This document shows positions 22,167 through 32,562 of a DNA stretch of 32,562 bases, one piece after another. Numbering within the stretch: position 1 is the first letter of the stretch; the number at the start of each line of letters is the position of its first letter. Source of the stretch: Byssochlamys sp. IMV 00236 (taxonomy: Eukaryota > Ascomycota > Eurotiomycetes > Eurotiales > Thermoascaceae). A program made the translations under genes and the position numbers. The stretch lies in the NCBI GenBank assembly GCA_001931875.2, contig MSJH02000673.1, positions 1 through 32,562 on the forward strand, read 5' to 3'. The notes beneath the pieces were generated by a model. That model had not been told where the DNA came from. It made no database searches and saw only the letters and a list, made by a program, of their open reading frames with translations.

Positions 22167-25100
22167 AGTCTAAACTTATTAAGTTAGTTAATTTTAATTA
22201 ACTTAAGAATTTTAAGAAGTTTGCTTTTAATAATAGTTTAATAAAACTATCTGCTATTATATTCTATATTTTAATAAACTTAATATTAATCTTATTCTTT
22301 TAGTATAAGTTATATATATAATAGTATATAATATTAATATACTTTAATCTCTTATAAATATAGGTATCTCTAATTAATAATAATAATATTTAATTATTTT
22401 TATAGATCTTAATTAAAGAACTAATAATAAAAGCTTATTCTTCTTTTATTATTAATTTAAATTTATTTAGACTAATATAATATCTATATCTTATATCTTT
22501 TAAAAAAAGGGCTAATTATTAAGACTGCTTTATAGTTTAATATATAGCTATATATTTAGCCTCTATAATTAAAGTTATAACAGACTTTTATTTTTTATTT
22601 AATTAGCTTATTAAACTATTAGCTAAAGTAAAAATATTCCTTAAAATTAATATTTAATTAGTCTTATCTATTATATAATCTAAGTTTAAATACTTAATAA
22701 GTTACTAGTCTTAGTTTATATTAAATTTAAGACTAAAGTATATAATTAATTATAGGTATCTTATAAAAGACTTTAATATTTTAAAATATCTTTTAAATAG
22801 ATTTAATAGATATTAACTTAATCTATTTATTATAAATATAATATCTAGTTTTATTAAGATTATTAAATAGATTAAGCTATTAATAATTCTCTAATACTCT
22901 CTTTAATTTACTCTTTTATCTTAAAGGCTAAATAATTTTAAAGAATTATATTTATTTAATAAGATATTAACTAAATATATCTTCTTTTTACTTATTCTAT
23001 ATTATAATAAGAATTTCTTAGTATAATAAGATTAGTCTATTATTAATATTTAGTCTTATTTATTCTAAGTAACTTAAATATTAAGAATTTTCTTTACTTC
23101 TCTTAAGTCCTTTATTCTATATACTAATTTAAACTCTTATTTAAACTAATAAATACTTTTTATTTATTTTATATTAATTAAGATATTATTAATATATATT
23201 AAGAATAAGATCTCTTTCTTTAAGTACTATAATAAGTACAGATTAATATTAGTCTATATAAAACCTATTTTTTAAAGTATTTCTATATAGGTTTAATTCT
23301 AGTCTCTTATAGCCTACTTTAAACTATATAGAGATTAAAAAACTTTTAATACTATTTCTAATAATATATTTATTTCTAGTAAAGGTATTATATAGATTTT
23401 CTCTTTTAATATTAACTTTATAAAGGTATTATTAATATCTATAATATAATACTTATAATTCTCTATTATAATAATAGCTAGAAATACTTATAGTATATTA
23501 TATTATAAGATTAGAGTAAAGGTATATTTAAAATTAATACTATATTTTTAAATAAACTCTTAAATAATAAAATATATTTTAAGCTTTTAAAAAGAACTAT
23601 TTAAATTATATTTTATAGCTAATACTTAATAGCTAATTATAATATTAGCTTTTAATAATAATATAATTACTTTAAAAGTTCTATTTATTTAAAATATATT
23701 TATTTTAGCTTTAAATATATTTTACTATAATTTATTTTAAGTAAAGTTATTAATTATAGCATAATATAAGTTTAAGATTAAAATATATTTCTTTATTATA
23801 TATACTGCTATTATAATATTTAATACTTATTTTATATACTTCTCTTAATTTATATTAATATTTAGAGATAAGAGATTTAATATAAGTATTACTTAGTATA
23901 ACTTCTTAATATCTTATTTATTATTTAATAACTTAATCTTTTCTCTTTTATATTTTACTATATAGGGGATTTCTATATAAAATATAACTTATCTGCTTAA
24001 TAAAGATAAGAGGTTTATTTATAAATCTTTATAATTATTTAAATTATTAGAGTAAAGATAATTAAATATTTTCTCCTATTTTATAATTTTATTATAATAA
24101 AGAGCTTTTTTTTTTTAAGAAATATTTTAATTTTTTTTAATAAAATACTTCTTTTTTTTTTAAAAAAAAACTAGAACTTCTTTATAACTCTTCTCCTAAT
24201 TATTAATATTATTCTTTTTTTTACTTAAGAGTATATATATATTTAAGATAATAGGTTAAGTTACTAATTAATCTTTTAAATTCTTTATTAATATTATATT
24301 TAATAATAATCTTTAGAAAATCTTAAGGTCTAAATCTCCTCCTAGTTTATTCTTAAAGAACTTAGCTTAATAAGTCTTAATAGTCTTTTTTATATTTAAA
24401 GCTTAAACTTTTTATTATTTATTTATTCCCTTAATATATCTTATAAAAATATAGATCTTGCCTTAATTTATTAATTTATCTCTCTATATATCTTATAGTA
24501 AAGATTCTAGGTTTATATATAATATTACTTAATATCTCTATACTTTTAGATAATTAATTAATAGCTTAATTCTAATAAAAGCTTCTTTTAGAAATATTTA
24601 AACTCTATTAACTATTAATCTATTTAATACTTTATTTCTCTAATATATATATTAATTTAAGCTACCTTTACTTATAATTTAACTAGAAGATTTAAATTTT
24701 TAAGTATAACTCTTATTTTTTTCTTAATAATTTAATATATTTATTCTATAGTTTTATTCTATATTAATATATATAGAACTATTAATTTATAATAAATATT
24801 AAACTATTTTCTCTAAGTCTTAAAAAGATTCTTAAGTTTTAATATATTATCTAATTATATATTAAGAATTTAGAGACTTATTACTATCTTAATCTCTTTT
24901 TTTTATTTATTTAAAATAAGGGTAGTATTAGATTTAGCTCTTATTAGAAATATCTATATTTTTCTTAAAAAGTTATTTATAATTATTAAGAAGTAAATAT
25001 ATTTATTCTTAAACTCTAATATTTAACTATATATATCTATATAAATAAGTTTAAAAATATTAGCCTTTTATATATTAATAGTCTCTCTCTTATTTTTAAT

Positions 25101-26021
25101 ATTAGTTATAATATATATTATATATTAATAGTCTATTATTATTTTAATAGGCTTCTTTAGTATAATTAAATTATATAAATTTCTAACTTTTTTAAGTTTA
25201 AAATAGTTAATTCTCCTATATTATAATTAATACTTCTTTTTAATTTTATTTTAATAAAATCTTTTTTTTAATCTATAACTATAGTATTAAGAATATCTTT
25301 AATAAAGAGTAATATAATAGATATATACTATAACTTAAGTATTTAGTCTAAAAAAACTCTTTTAATAATATAAATTCTATATTTAATAATACCTTAAATT
25401 ATAACTTTATCTAACTTATTTAATATAAATATTATTCTTTTATTAAAGCACTTGTATATTTAATTATTAATAGAATATCTTAATTAATAAGAGATTTACC
25501 CTAAGGTTTAATATAAATAATATATTTTCTAGGTCTAATATCTCCCTATTCTTATCTCTTAAAATAGCTATCTCTATATATTCTAAATATAAGATCCCTC
25601 TACTTATATAAATATATCTTTATTAAATTTAAATTAATAATTCTTTAAAGTAATAATTTTTATTAATTATATATAAACTAATATTACTATTTATATATTA
25701 TTAAGATAAATTCTTACTAATAATATCTTTTAAAAGGTAAGTAATCTTATATAAGACTTAGTTATTAAAAATAATTAAAATTAAGGATTTTAATTAAGAT
25801 TAACTTTTTCTAGAGTTTAAGATTTTTTCTATCTTATATACTCTATGCTTCTTATCTTTTAATCTTTTATTTTTTAGAGATTAAACCTCCTTATAGAGTT
25901 TAATAATTAAGTTTATTATCTTCTTATTTTAAATAATAGAACTATTAAATATTTATTTAAAAGACTTCTTTTTCTATTTTTAACTATTTCTTATATTTTT
26001 CTAAGTAATAGATAAGAATAA

Positions 26022-26060
26022 GCAGTCTTTAATATAATAATTCTCTTTATAGATATAATA
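26022..26060 (-). other. Gag zinc-knuckle relic of the copia element
   Basis: Read on -, YYIYKENYYIKDC. Positions 1, 4 and 8 are Tyr where Cys, Cys and His are expected (TGT or CAT to TAT), and the last Cys survives. The spacing reads CX2CX3HX4C, the same as in copia-like element D at 13801-13839. Confidence 0.55.
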
Positions 26061-26894
26061 TTTAATTAAGGTTTATTTATTCTTAGTAAAGAATATAATA
26101 ATTAGCTTTATTTAAAATTAGGCTTTTACCTCCTTTAAGATACTTAAGATTTTATCTATATTTAAGTTTATTTATATATTAATTATTATTCTAATAATAG
26201 TATACTCTTTAAATAAGGCTAAGAATAATTATTAAATTCTAGCTTTAAATTTAGTTAAAAAAGATATATTCTTATTATATATTTTAATTTTCTTCTCTAT
26301 TAAGTTTAATTATCTCTAAGTATTTAAAATTATTTATTTAAGAGTTATTTAAAATTATATATATTATTAAATAAGCTAATATTTTTAGGTAAAGAGAGAT
26401 TATTTATATTTTATTTATAGTCCCTTCTATAGATTCTTTATATTAGATAAATTTATAAAATTCTCCTAGTTATTATTTAAGAAGCATTTAATAATTTAAT
26501 ATTATATAATTATATTAGTCTTTTTAAATATCTTTTTATCTTAGCTTTTCTTTTTTTCTTTAAATAATTTAATAATATCTTAGTAATTTTTATTAAAAAG
26601 CTACTTTTTTATATATAAAAACTATATCTTATAGTTCTCTCTTAAAAGGGTAAAAACTAGTTTTTCTCTTTTATTATTTTTATCTTCTATTAAGAATATA
26701 ATAATAATAAGTTAATTCTTTAACCTTTAATAGAATTTAACTCCTATTAAATTTAGTGTTTAATATAATATTAAAATAGTCTTATTATAAGTTCTCTTAT
26801 ATAAAAATAGCTTATTATTACTAGTTTAAACTTAAATATTTAAGATAAAATAATTTTTATTATATAGCTATTTTTCCTAAGTTATTATAAATTT

Positions 26895-26906
26895 AGGCTT
26901 ATAACT
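26895..26906 (-). promoter_or_regulatory. Primer binding site, half-tRNA-iMet type
   Basis: On - the sequence next to the 5' LTR is AGTTATAAGCCT. Undoing G-to-A and C-to-T changes gives a match to the complement of the initiator-tRNA-Met anticodon arm (GGGCTCATAACC). Priming by an internally cleaved tRNA-iMet is known for Drosophila copia. The site fixes the element's direction. Confidence 0.7.
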
Positions 26907-27181
26907 AATTAAAAAGAATAAGTTTAAATAGAATTTCCTAGATTAATCTAATAGCTTAAAGAGCTAATAATATTTAAGAAAAAAGAGTATTAGCGCATAT
27001 AATAGATATAAAATATATCTCTATATTTTTTTAGTTAAAATAATAAATTTTATATAGAGCTTAAGAAATAATTTCTCTAAGCTGCTTAATTTTACTAAAG
27101 TAAAATTATCTCTAAAGATTTCCTTAAAGTAAAATCTTTATTATACTAGAATTTACTAGTCCTAACTACTATTTTATAATA
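26907..27181 (-). repeat. 5' LTR of the copia element
   Basis: 275 bp, followed on + by the target duplication AAACT (27182-27186). In the element's sense it begins TATTATAAAATAG, consistent with a canonical TG start changed to TA. Confidence 0.92.
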
Positions 27182-27186
27182 AAACT

Positions 27187-29044
27187 AAAAAAAGATTAAG
27201 ATATAATAGCTTTAATAAAGGAGAAGATAATTAAAAAAGATAATATATAACTTCTTATTAAATTTAATAGAACTTACTTAAATAAGAATAAGAATAGAAT
27301 TAAATAATAAAGTATTAAAATAAAATTAATAAAGCAGTTATAAATTAATTAATTAATAAAAAAATTTAAGAAATTAAAACTATATAGTATATAGTATATA
27401 AGAAGGTATAATAATAGTATACTTAATACTAATATAAATATATAAGCTAAAGCGCCTTTAAGATTTAACCTAATTAAGAAATCTAAAATACCTTTAAATT
27501 TATATAACTTCTACTAGGCTCTTAATTATATTTAATCTTATTACTTAAATTTAAAAAGCCTTTTAAATTAAAAGCTTATTTATTAAAAAAAAAGATTATA
27601 AATTTTACTTCAGATTAAAAAGATAAAATAGAGAAGTTATTTATCTTATATAAAGAAATATATTATAAAAAAAGATTATTAAATAGAGATTAAAAAAAGA
27701 GTAAAAAAATATTAGCTTAATTAAATATAATATCTAGTTAATTATACTAGAATAGCCTAGGGATAACTTAAGCTTTAAAGAAGAAACTAAAGATATTATA
27801 AAAAATTACTATTTTATTAATATAATAAGATTAAATAAGCCCTAAAGAGTAAAAAAAAAGATAAAATAAGACTAAATAATTATATAAAAAAATTATAAAA
27901 AGTAATTAAGTAAGAGTAAAGATTTCCCTTAATTAAAATAAACTAATTTAGCAATTCTTAGTCTCTAAATATAACTAAGAGAATAAAAATAGTTAAAGAA
28001 AAAATAAAGAATATGCCTAAATAAAATAAGAATAAAAAAATTATTAAAATAAGAGAGAAATAAAAATTAAAGAGATTTAAAGTTATAAATTAGCTAAAAG
28101 AAACTATTAATATAATAAGGATTATAAACTAAATACTAAATACTAGAGTTTAAATATTAATTTAAGACCTTATTAGTCTATCTCTTAATTTATATAAGGC
28201 TTTATTTATCTTATAACTATAGTAGATAATAATTAAAGCAATATTCTATAATATTAAAAGAGTATAGTTTAATACCTCTATATTAAATATAAAATTATAA
28301 CTTAAGTCTCTTAATAAAGATAAGATATTATATATAGCTATAACTCTAAAATTACTAATTAAAATTAATAATTATAAAAAAGTATAAAATATTATAATAA
28401 ATAGTAGAGCTAAAATTAATATAATATATAGAAATATAGTAAATTACTATAAACTTATTATAAGCTAAAAATTTAGAGATAATATAATATTAGTAAATAG
28501 CAGGCAGATCTCTTTTATAAATCTCTATAAAGAGATATTTATATAGATAAAATCTTTTTATTATAAAGTCTCTTTTTTTATAATAAATAATAAGATTAAT
28601 TATAATTATATTCTAGGATAGCCTTTTAAGTATTAAGTATATTTATAATATATTACTTTATTAGATAAAATAATAAAGAGTATAATTTACTCTATAGACT
28701 AAAAGAATTAAGCTATTATTTAAATATTCTTAATAAATAATCTATAAAATAAGTTAAAAAAAAGTTTTATAAGACCTTTTATTAAAGATATAAAAATTAT
28801 TAAATTAAAACTAAGAAAAAATAATAGATATTAAACTAAAAAAAAAGAGAAGACTTATAAAAAATATACTTAATAAATAATATTAACTTTAGATTAAATA
28901 AAAGAATTAAAAAAAAGTATAAAGATATTTAAACCTATTAAATTATAAGAAAAAAAGAGAAATTTATAAAGATATAAGTTATTTAAAAAATATAATCTTT
29001 TTACTATAAGAGTAAATTATACTATTATAATATTAAGATATTAT
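27187..29044 (+). mobile_element. Gypsy-like retrotransposon B, right part (gag end and protease)
   Basis: Continues the element broken by the copia insertion. Around 28,502-28,630 the + strand reads RQISFINLYKEIFI, then FYYKVSFFIINNKINYNYIL followed by G.PF. This fits the C-terminal half of a gypsy retropepsin (..fFVv....DyDvILGrPf). The downstream lysine-rich reading could be the protease-RT linker. No RT follows, because at about 29,045 the base composition changes and a new LTR-like sequence begins. Confidence 0.6.
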
Positions 29045-29475
29045 ATAATTTAAGCGATTAAGCGAGTAGCCTTCTTAATTAAGAGAACTAATTAGCTTAG
29101 CTAATTAGCCCGCTTATTTATATAATAGGGCCTAGCCTTATTATATAACTAATCTTATAATTCTATAAAATATATAAATAAGAGATATACTTATTTAAAT
29201 AGAAGAGGGCATATAATCTTTTATAGATAAATTTATATCTAGTAATATATTATACTAAAACTGCTTAAGCAGTAAATCTATAAAAGAGTAATAGCTTAAG
29301 GCTATACTCTATTAACTAATTATAAGGGATATAATAAGAATTCTTATATTCTTAACTTATTTAAAGATTATATCTTAATTTATAACCTTAATTTATTTAA
29401 TATAAAATACTTAAGGAAATAATAATTATAGAATAATAACTATAATTTTAATTATAGCTATAGTTATAATAAGTA
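29045..29475 (+). repeat. Putative 5' LTR of gypsy element C
   Basis: The segment starts near TTTAAGCGATTAAGCGAGTA and holds a palindromic CTAATTAGCTTAGCTAATTAG (29,080-29,110). It keeps islands such as AGGGCCTAGCC that contrast with the surrounding decay. It sits just upstream of a gag frame, where a 5' LTR belongs. The matching 3' LTR is not in the window, so borders are approximate. Confidence 0.4.
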
Positions 29476-32243
29476 TAAAAGCTAATATAGATAATATTAC
29501 TAAGCCTAGAGATATATAAACTATTTTAAGGATTAGCTTTAGCTATATTCTTTAAATACTATAGCTAACTAGAATAATTAAGTCTAAGAATAGCAGAATA
29601 GAGATAAGCATAATAAATATATATGCAATAAGCACAGGTACTATAGAATAAGGGGGATAAATAGCTAATATTATTAGCTAGCCCAAATACTACTACTTTA
29701 GCTAATATAATATTACCTCTACTTAAAGGAAATAATAATTTAAATCTAGTTATAGCAGCAATTTATCGTAAGGTATTTAAGCTAATATATATTCTAGAAT
29801 ATAATAGTTAAATTAGAAATAATATAGTATTAAGATAAATTAATAAGATAAAATAGTATTTTAAGAATAAGAGAGATTTAATAGGCTAAGTAGCTATTAA
29901 GCAGCAGAAGATAGTACTTACTTAAAATTATCTATAAAATAATGCAGAGATTAAATAGTTAAACCTTTATATAAAAGCTAAGAAAGGAAAAATAGCTAGT
30001 ATTAATATACTATAAAAGTTCTAGAAATAGCTTTTAAATAACTTTTAAGACTATAATAGTTAAAAAAAATATTAAAAATAATATAAAAACTATAAATAAG
30101 AGTCTTAGTCTTTTTAAGAATATATATTAATATTATAAGAGATTATCTTATTATTAGATATTAACCTACTAAAAGAGATAATCTTATAGAAAGTTATAAA
30201 GGATATTAAACTAAAACTATAAGCAGAATAATATTAATCTAAGAATAAACTAAGAATATTAAACTAAGTAATTATCTACTTTATATAATAGAAATAAGGC
30301 TTAACAGTAATCTACTTAAAGATAAGGAGATATATAAACCCTCTAGCAGATAACTTAATAGATTTAAATACTGCCTAATTAATAGTAGCTATTATAAGCC
30401 TAAATAAATTTAAAAAAAACTTACTTATTTAGGGTCTATAATATCGGTAAAGGAATATATATTATAAATATAAATAAATAAAGTATAGGCAAAATAAATA
30501 CTAAGTAGCTTTATATAATAAAGCAATTAGGCTAGCTACTACTAGATTAAAAAATACTAAGAGTTAATAAGCTTAAAAGCTCTTACTAATTATCTATACT
30601 AGACTTCCTAATAAAAAGATACTTTAAAGATATTAGATAATCTTAACCTAGAGAAAGATAAAAGAAAGAAAAAAAGGGAGATAATTATATAGAATATTAA
30701 ATAACCTAATTAAAGAGGCTATTTATTTATACTAGATAAATTAATAAGCCTTTTTTAGGAGTAGATTAGGCCGCTTAAAAAGGCTTAAAAAATTTAAATC
30801 TTAGTAGATTTAGGCGCTAGCTATATATTTATAATAAAATAGTTACTTTAAAAAGTATAATTAAGAGAATATTAAGAAAAAAAAATAACCCCTATAGATT
30901 AAACTTCTTAATAAAGGCTATATAATAGTTATAATAAATAAATACTTCCTCTTATATATAAAGAGCTAAATAGAAAGAATTTATATATAGAAGATTAATA
31001 TATAAGACTATAACTTAATTCTAGGGAGAAACTAGCTAAAGAAGCATAACCCCTATATTAATTAAAGAAACTTAAGAATATAGTTAAAGGATTAACAGAG
31101 CTAATAGTATTAATTAGACCCTATTAATATAAGATATAAGCTAAAATAGGTACTAGAGGCAGTATTAAATATTATATCTACTATCTAGATAATATAAGCC
31201 TTATATAAAAGTATTATAGAAGTATTATTATAGCTAATTAAACTAATAAGATTAAAAAGACTAAATAACTTAATTACCCTAATAAAAATTATAGACCTTA
31301 AACTTTAAATATTACTAATAAAATATAAGAATATATTCTATATAGAGTTACTACTTATATTATTATTTAATAAAGAATTTAAGTATAAGATTAATATAAG
31401 GGAAGTAAAACTAGTAAATATTAATTCTTATCCCTTATTATATAATTATCTTTAGAAATTAAAAAAACAGCTAGAAGAGCTAATTGCTAAAGGATTAATA
31501 TAGCCTTTAGCTAGCCTTTAGAAATTTTCTATTCTTTTTATTAAAAAAAAAGGGGAAGAATAAAGAATATATATTAATTATTAAGCCTTAAATAAACTAT
31601 TAATCTAGAATAGATATTCTTTACCTTAAATCTAAGAGCTTCTTAATATAATTAGGTTAGTAAAATACTTTACTAAGATTAATCTATTATTAAGGTATTA
31701 GTAAATTTAAATAGATAAAAATATAATCTTAAAAATAGCCTTTAATATAATCTTTAAAAAGTTTAAATAGTTAATAATATTATTTAGTCTTATAAATACT
31801 CTAGTAATATTTTAAACTATAATAAACTTTATTTTATATAAATATTTTAGCAAAATATATATAATATACCTAGATAATATCTTAGTATTCTTAAATATAA
31901 GGGAAGAGTATTATTAATATATTAAGGATATCTTATAAATCTTATAAAAAAACTAGCTATATATTAAACTAATTAAGTATATCTTTATAGTACTTAAACT
32001 AGAATTCTGTAAATATATTATTAGAGGAGGGTATATTTACCCTATATTAAATACTATTATTAAATAGCTTTAATTAAAAAATATATATAAAATTTAATAA
32101 TTTTTAAGACTAGCTACTTACTATTAATAGTTTATATAATATTTTTTATAAATAGCGGCTCTATTATTAGACTTATTAAAGGAAGCTAATAAAATAACTT
32201 AAAAAAAAGTTTTATTTAATTATATAAAATACTATATATAAAG
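29476..32243 (+). mobile_element. Ty3/gypsy retrotransposon C, gag-PR-RT remnant (truncated)
   Basis: On +, a classic knuckle with CX2CX4HX4C spacing lies at 30460-30501; three Cys and the His are all TAT/TAC (Tyr) now, and the order YYKY.....Y....Y is exact. A retropepsin site LVDLGAS (30801-30821) is followed by LGRN.LKKHNPYI (31021 on), matching lG..Wl..hnP.id. RT runs from ILFIKKKGEE at 31531, through ALNKLLI.NRYSLP, to the box YLDN at 31867-31878 (YLDD). FLRLATYY (32101 on) and IAALLLDLLKEANKIT match the RNase H connection. From 31,021 to about 32,200 there is a single frame, so the damage is by substitution; the protease active site is in another frame, implying small indels near 30.5-31.0 kb. 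The element stops abruptly at about 32,243. Confidence 0.85.
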
Positions 32244-32340
32244 TACGGGATGTAGCTCAGCCCAGCCGGGGACGAGCTCAGCCCACCCTAAAAGCTCATA
32301 CCACCCAAGTATTTGGGATCTCGGCGCACCCCAAGAAACT
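32244..32340. other. GC-rich, unmutated island at the RIP-block edge
   Basis: The sequence jumps from nearly pure AT to GC-rich within a few bases (ACGGGATGTAGCTCAGCC). It has intact CpA and TpG and two copies of AGCTCAGCCCA (32254-32264 and 32275-32285). No open frame or known element was recognised. TAGCTCAG resembles a pol III A box, but no B box or cloverleaf is present. Confidence 0.6.
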
Positions 32341-32562
32341 TTGATTTTTCCTAGCCTATTTAGGCATAGTAGAAATATATAAAAAATATTATAAAATAAT
32401 TTATATTTTAGTCTACATTATATATTAAAATTAGGATTTTAGGATTTTAATTGGGTACGCTAGGGCAAGAGTTAGTAAATTACACATAGAAATTCGAAAA
32501 TTACAAATCTTTCTTGGTTTTTTAATTCTTAAAAATCGATTTTTAGATATTTAATTTTTCTT
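32341..32562. other. Moderately AT-rich flank, no gene seen
   Basis: AT-rich but with CpA, CpG and TpG still present (for example TTGGGTACGCTAGGGCAAGA), so milder or no RIP. A short direct repeat TTAGGATTTTAGGATTTTA lies near 32,430-32,450. Nothing else could be supported. Confidence 0.5.

Larger units (their letters stand above)
21883..27181 (-). mobile_element. Structurally complete copia retrotransposon (5,299 bp), RIP-inactivated
   Basis: Two direct 275-bp LTRs bound the element (21883-22157 and 26907-27181). The 5-bp target duplication AAACT stands at 21878-21882 and 27182-27186. Read on -, a primer binding site follows the right LTR and a polypurine tract precedes the left one, so transcription is right to left. 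Domains in order: zinc knuckle at 26060-26022; integrase around 24,640-24,300, aligned with that of element D; RT with ILFLIYINNILI, its YVDD box at 23196-23185 read as YINN; and RNase H with EAKYIAI at 22563-22543 (TEAEYiA). Integrase, RT and RNase H stay in one frame. The gag-IN-RT-RH order is Ty1/copia. Many in-frame stops exist, so it cannot be autonomous. It interrupts gypsy element B. Confidence 0.93.
10983..32243. repeat. AT-saturated, RIP-decayed retrotransposon block
   Basis: Base composition changes within a few bases after the tRNA. Most 60-base lines then hold only a few C or G. CpA and TpG are nearly absent, while remaining C is mostly followed by T and remaining G is mostly preceded by A. 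That is the footprint of CpA-directed C-to-T change on both strands, as in repeat-induced point mutation. Conserved Cys, His, Gln and Trp codons of retrotransposon proteins have become Tyr or stop. A few CpG sites survive (for example GCGC near 17,830). Stretches where I could assign no element are 10,992-11,704, about 11,990-13,500 and about 16,460-19,100. Confidence 0.9.

Noticed and set aside
10983..32243. Mitochondrial DNA insertion or contamination, suggested by the low GC
   Set aside because: Copia and gypsy Pol motifs, LTRs with target duplications and the CpA-specific mutation pattern identify nuclear retrotransposons.
32251..32340. tRNA gene, suggested by TGTAGCTCAG
   Set aside because: No B box, anticodon stem or acceptor pairing follows; only an A-box-like string is present.

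Overview
The window is nuclear DNA of a filamentous ascomycete, most likely Pezizomycotina and possibly Eurotiales. The evidence is genes split by short 47-73 nt GT..AG introns with CTAAC-like branch sites, fungal-type housekeeping proteins, an intron-containing tRNA-Leu, and a 21 kb AT-saturated block of retrotransposons decayed in the manner of repeat-induced point mutation (RIP). The genus cannot be named from the sequence alone.

Left part (1-10,982, ordinary base composition). It holds six protein genes and one tRNA gene. They are the 3' end of an SR-type splicing factor (+), a nuclear-looking coiled-coil protein of unknown function (-), RFT1 of the dolichol-oligosaccharide pathway (+), the DEAD-box rRNA-processing helicase Dbp3 (-), a zinc-independent quinone/alcohol oxidoreductase (-), the OST3/OST6 subunit of oligosaccharyltransferase (+), and tRNA-Leu(CAG) (+). 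The spliced models give intact reading frames for the five complete protein genes. Two of them, RFT1 and OST3, act in N-glycosylation in the ER. RFT1 and dbp3 converge with only 23 bp between stop codons. The coiled-coil gene and RFT1 diverge, as do the oxidoreductase and OST3. A 20-N scaffold gap sits exactly at the 5' end of the tRNA and is flanked by an 11-bp duplicated sequence.

Right part (10,983 to about 32,243). GC content falls abruptly just after the tRNA terminator, and CpA/TpG dinucleotides almost vanish. Under the mutation load a nested stack of LTR retrotransposons can still be read. There is a solo copia LTR with target-site duplication ATAAG. There is a copia-like element D on + (zinc knuckle, integrase, start of RT). 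Gypsy relic A lies on - (RT, RNase H, integrase). Gypsy relic B on + is split by a structurally complete 5.3 kb copia element on -, which has two 275-bp LTRs, target-site duplication AAACT, a half-tRNA-iMet-type primer binding site and a polypurine tract. Gypsy relic C on + carries gag knuckle, protease and RT. Nearly all damage is C-to-T or G-to-A; cysteine and histidine codons have become tyrosine, and Trp/Gln codons have become stops. No element can be autonomous.

Right edge (32,243-32,562). The RIP block stops abruptly at a small GC-rich, apparently unmutated island followed by milder AT-rich sequence. I found no novel defence or metabolic system. The most interesting material is the euchromatin/RIP-heterochromatin boundary at the tRNA, the readable nested transposon stratigraphy, a gag-pol frame offset shared by two copia relatives, and the unmutated island at 32.25 kb.
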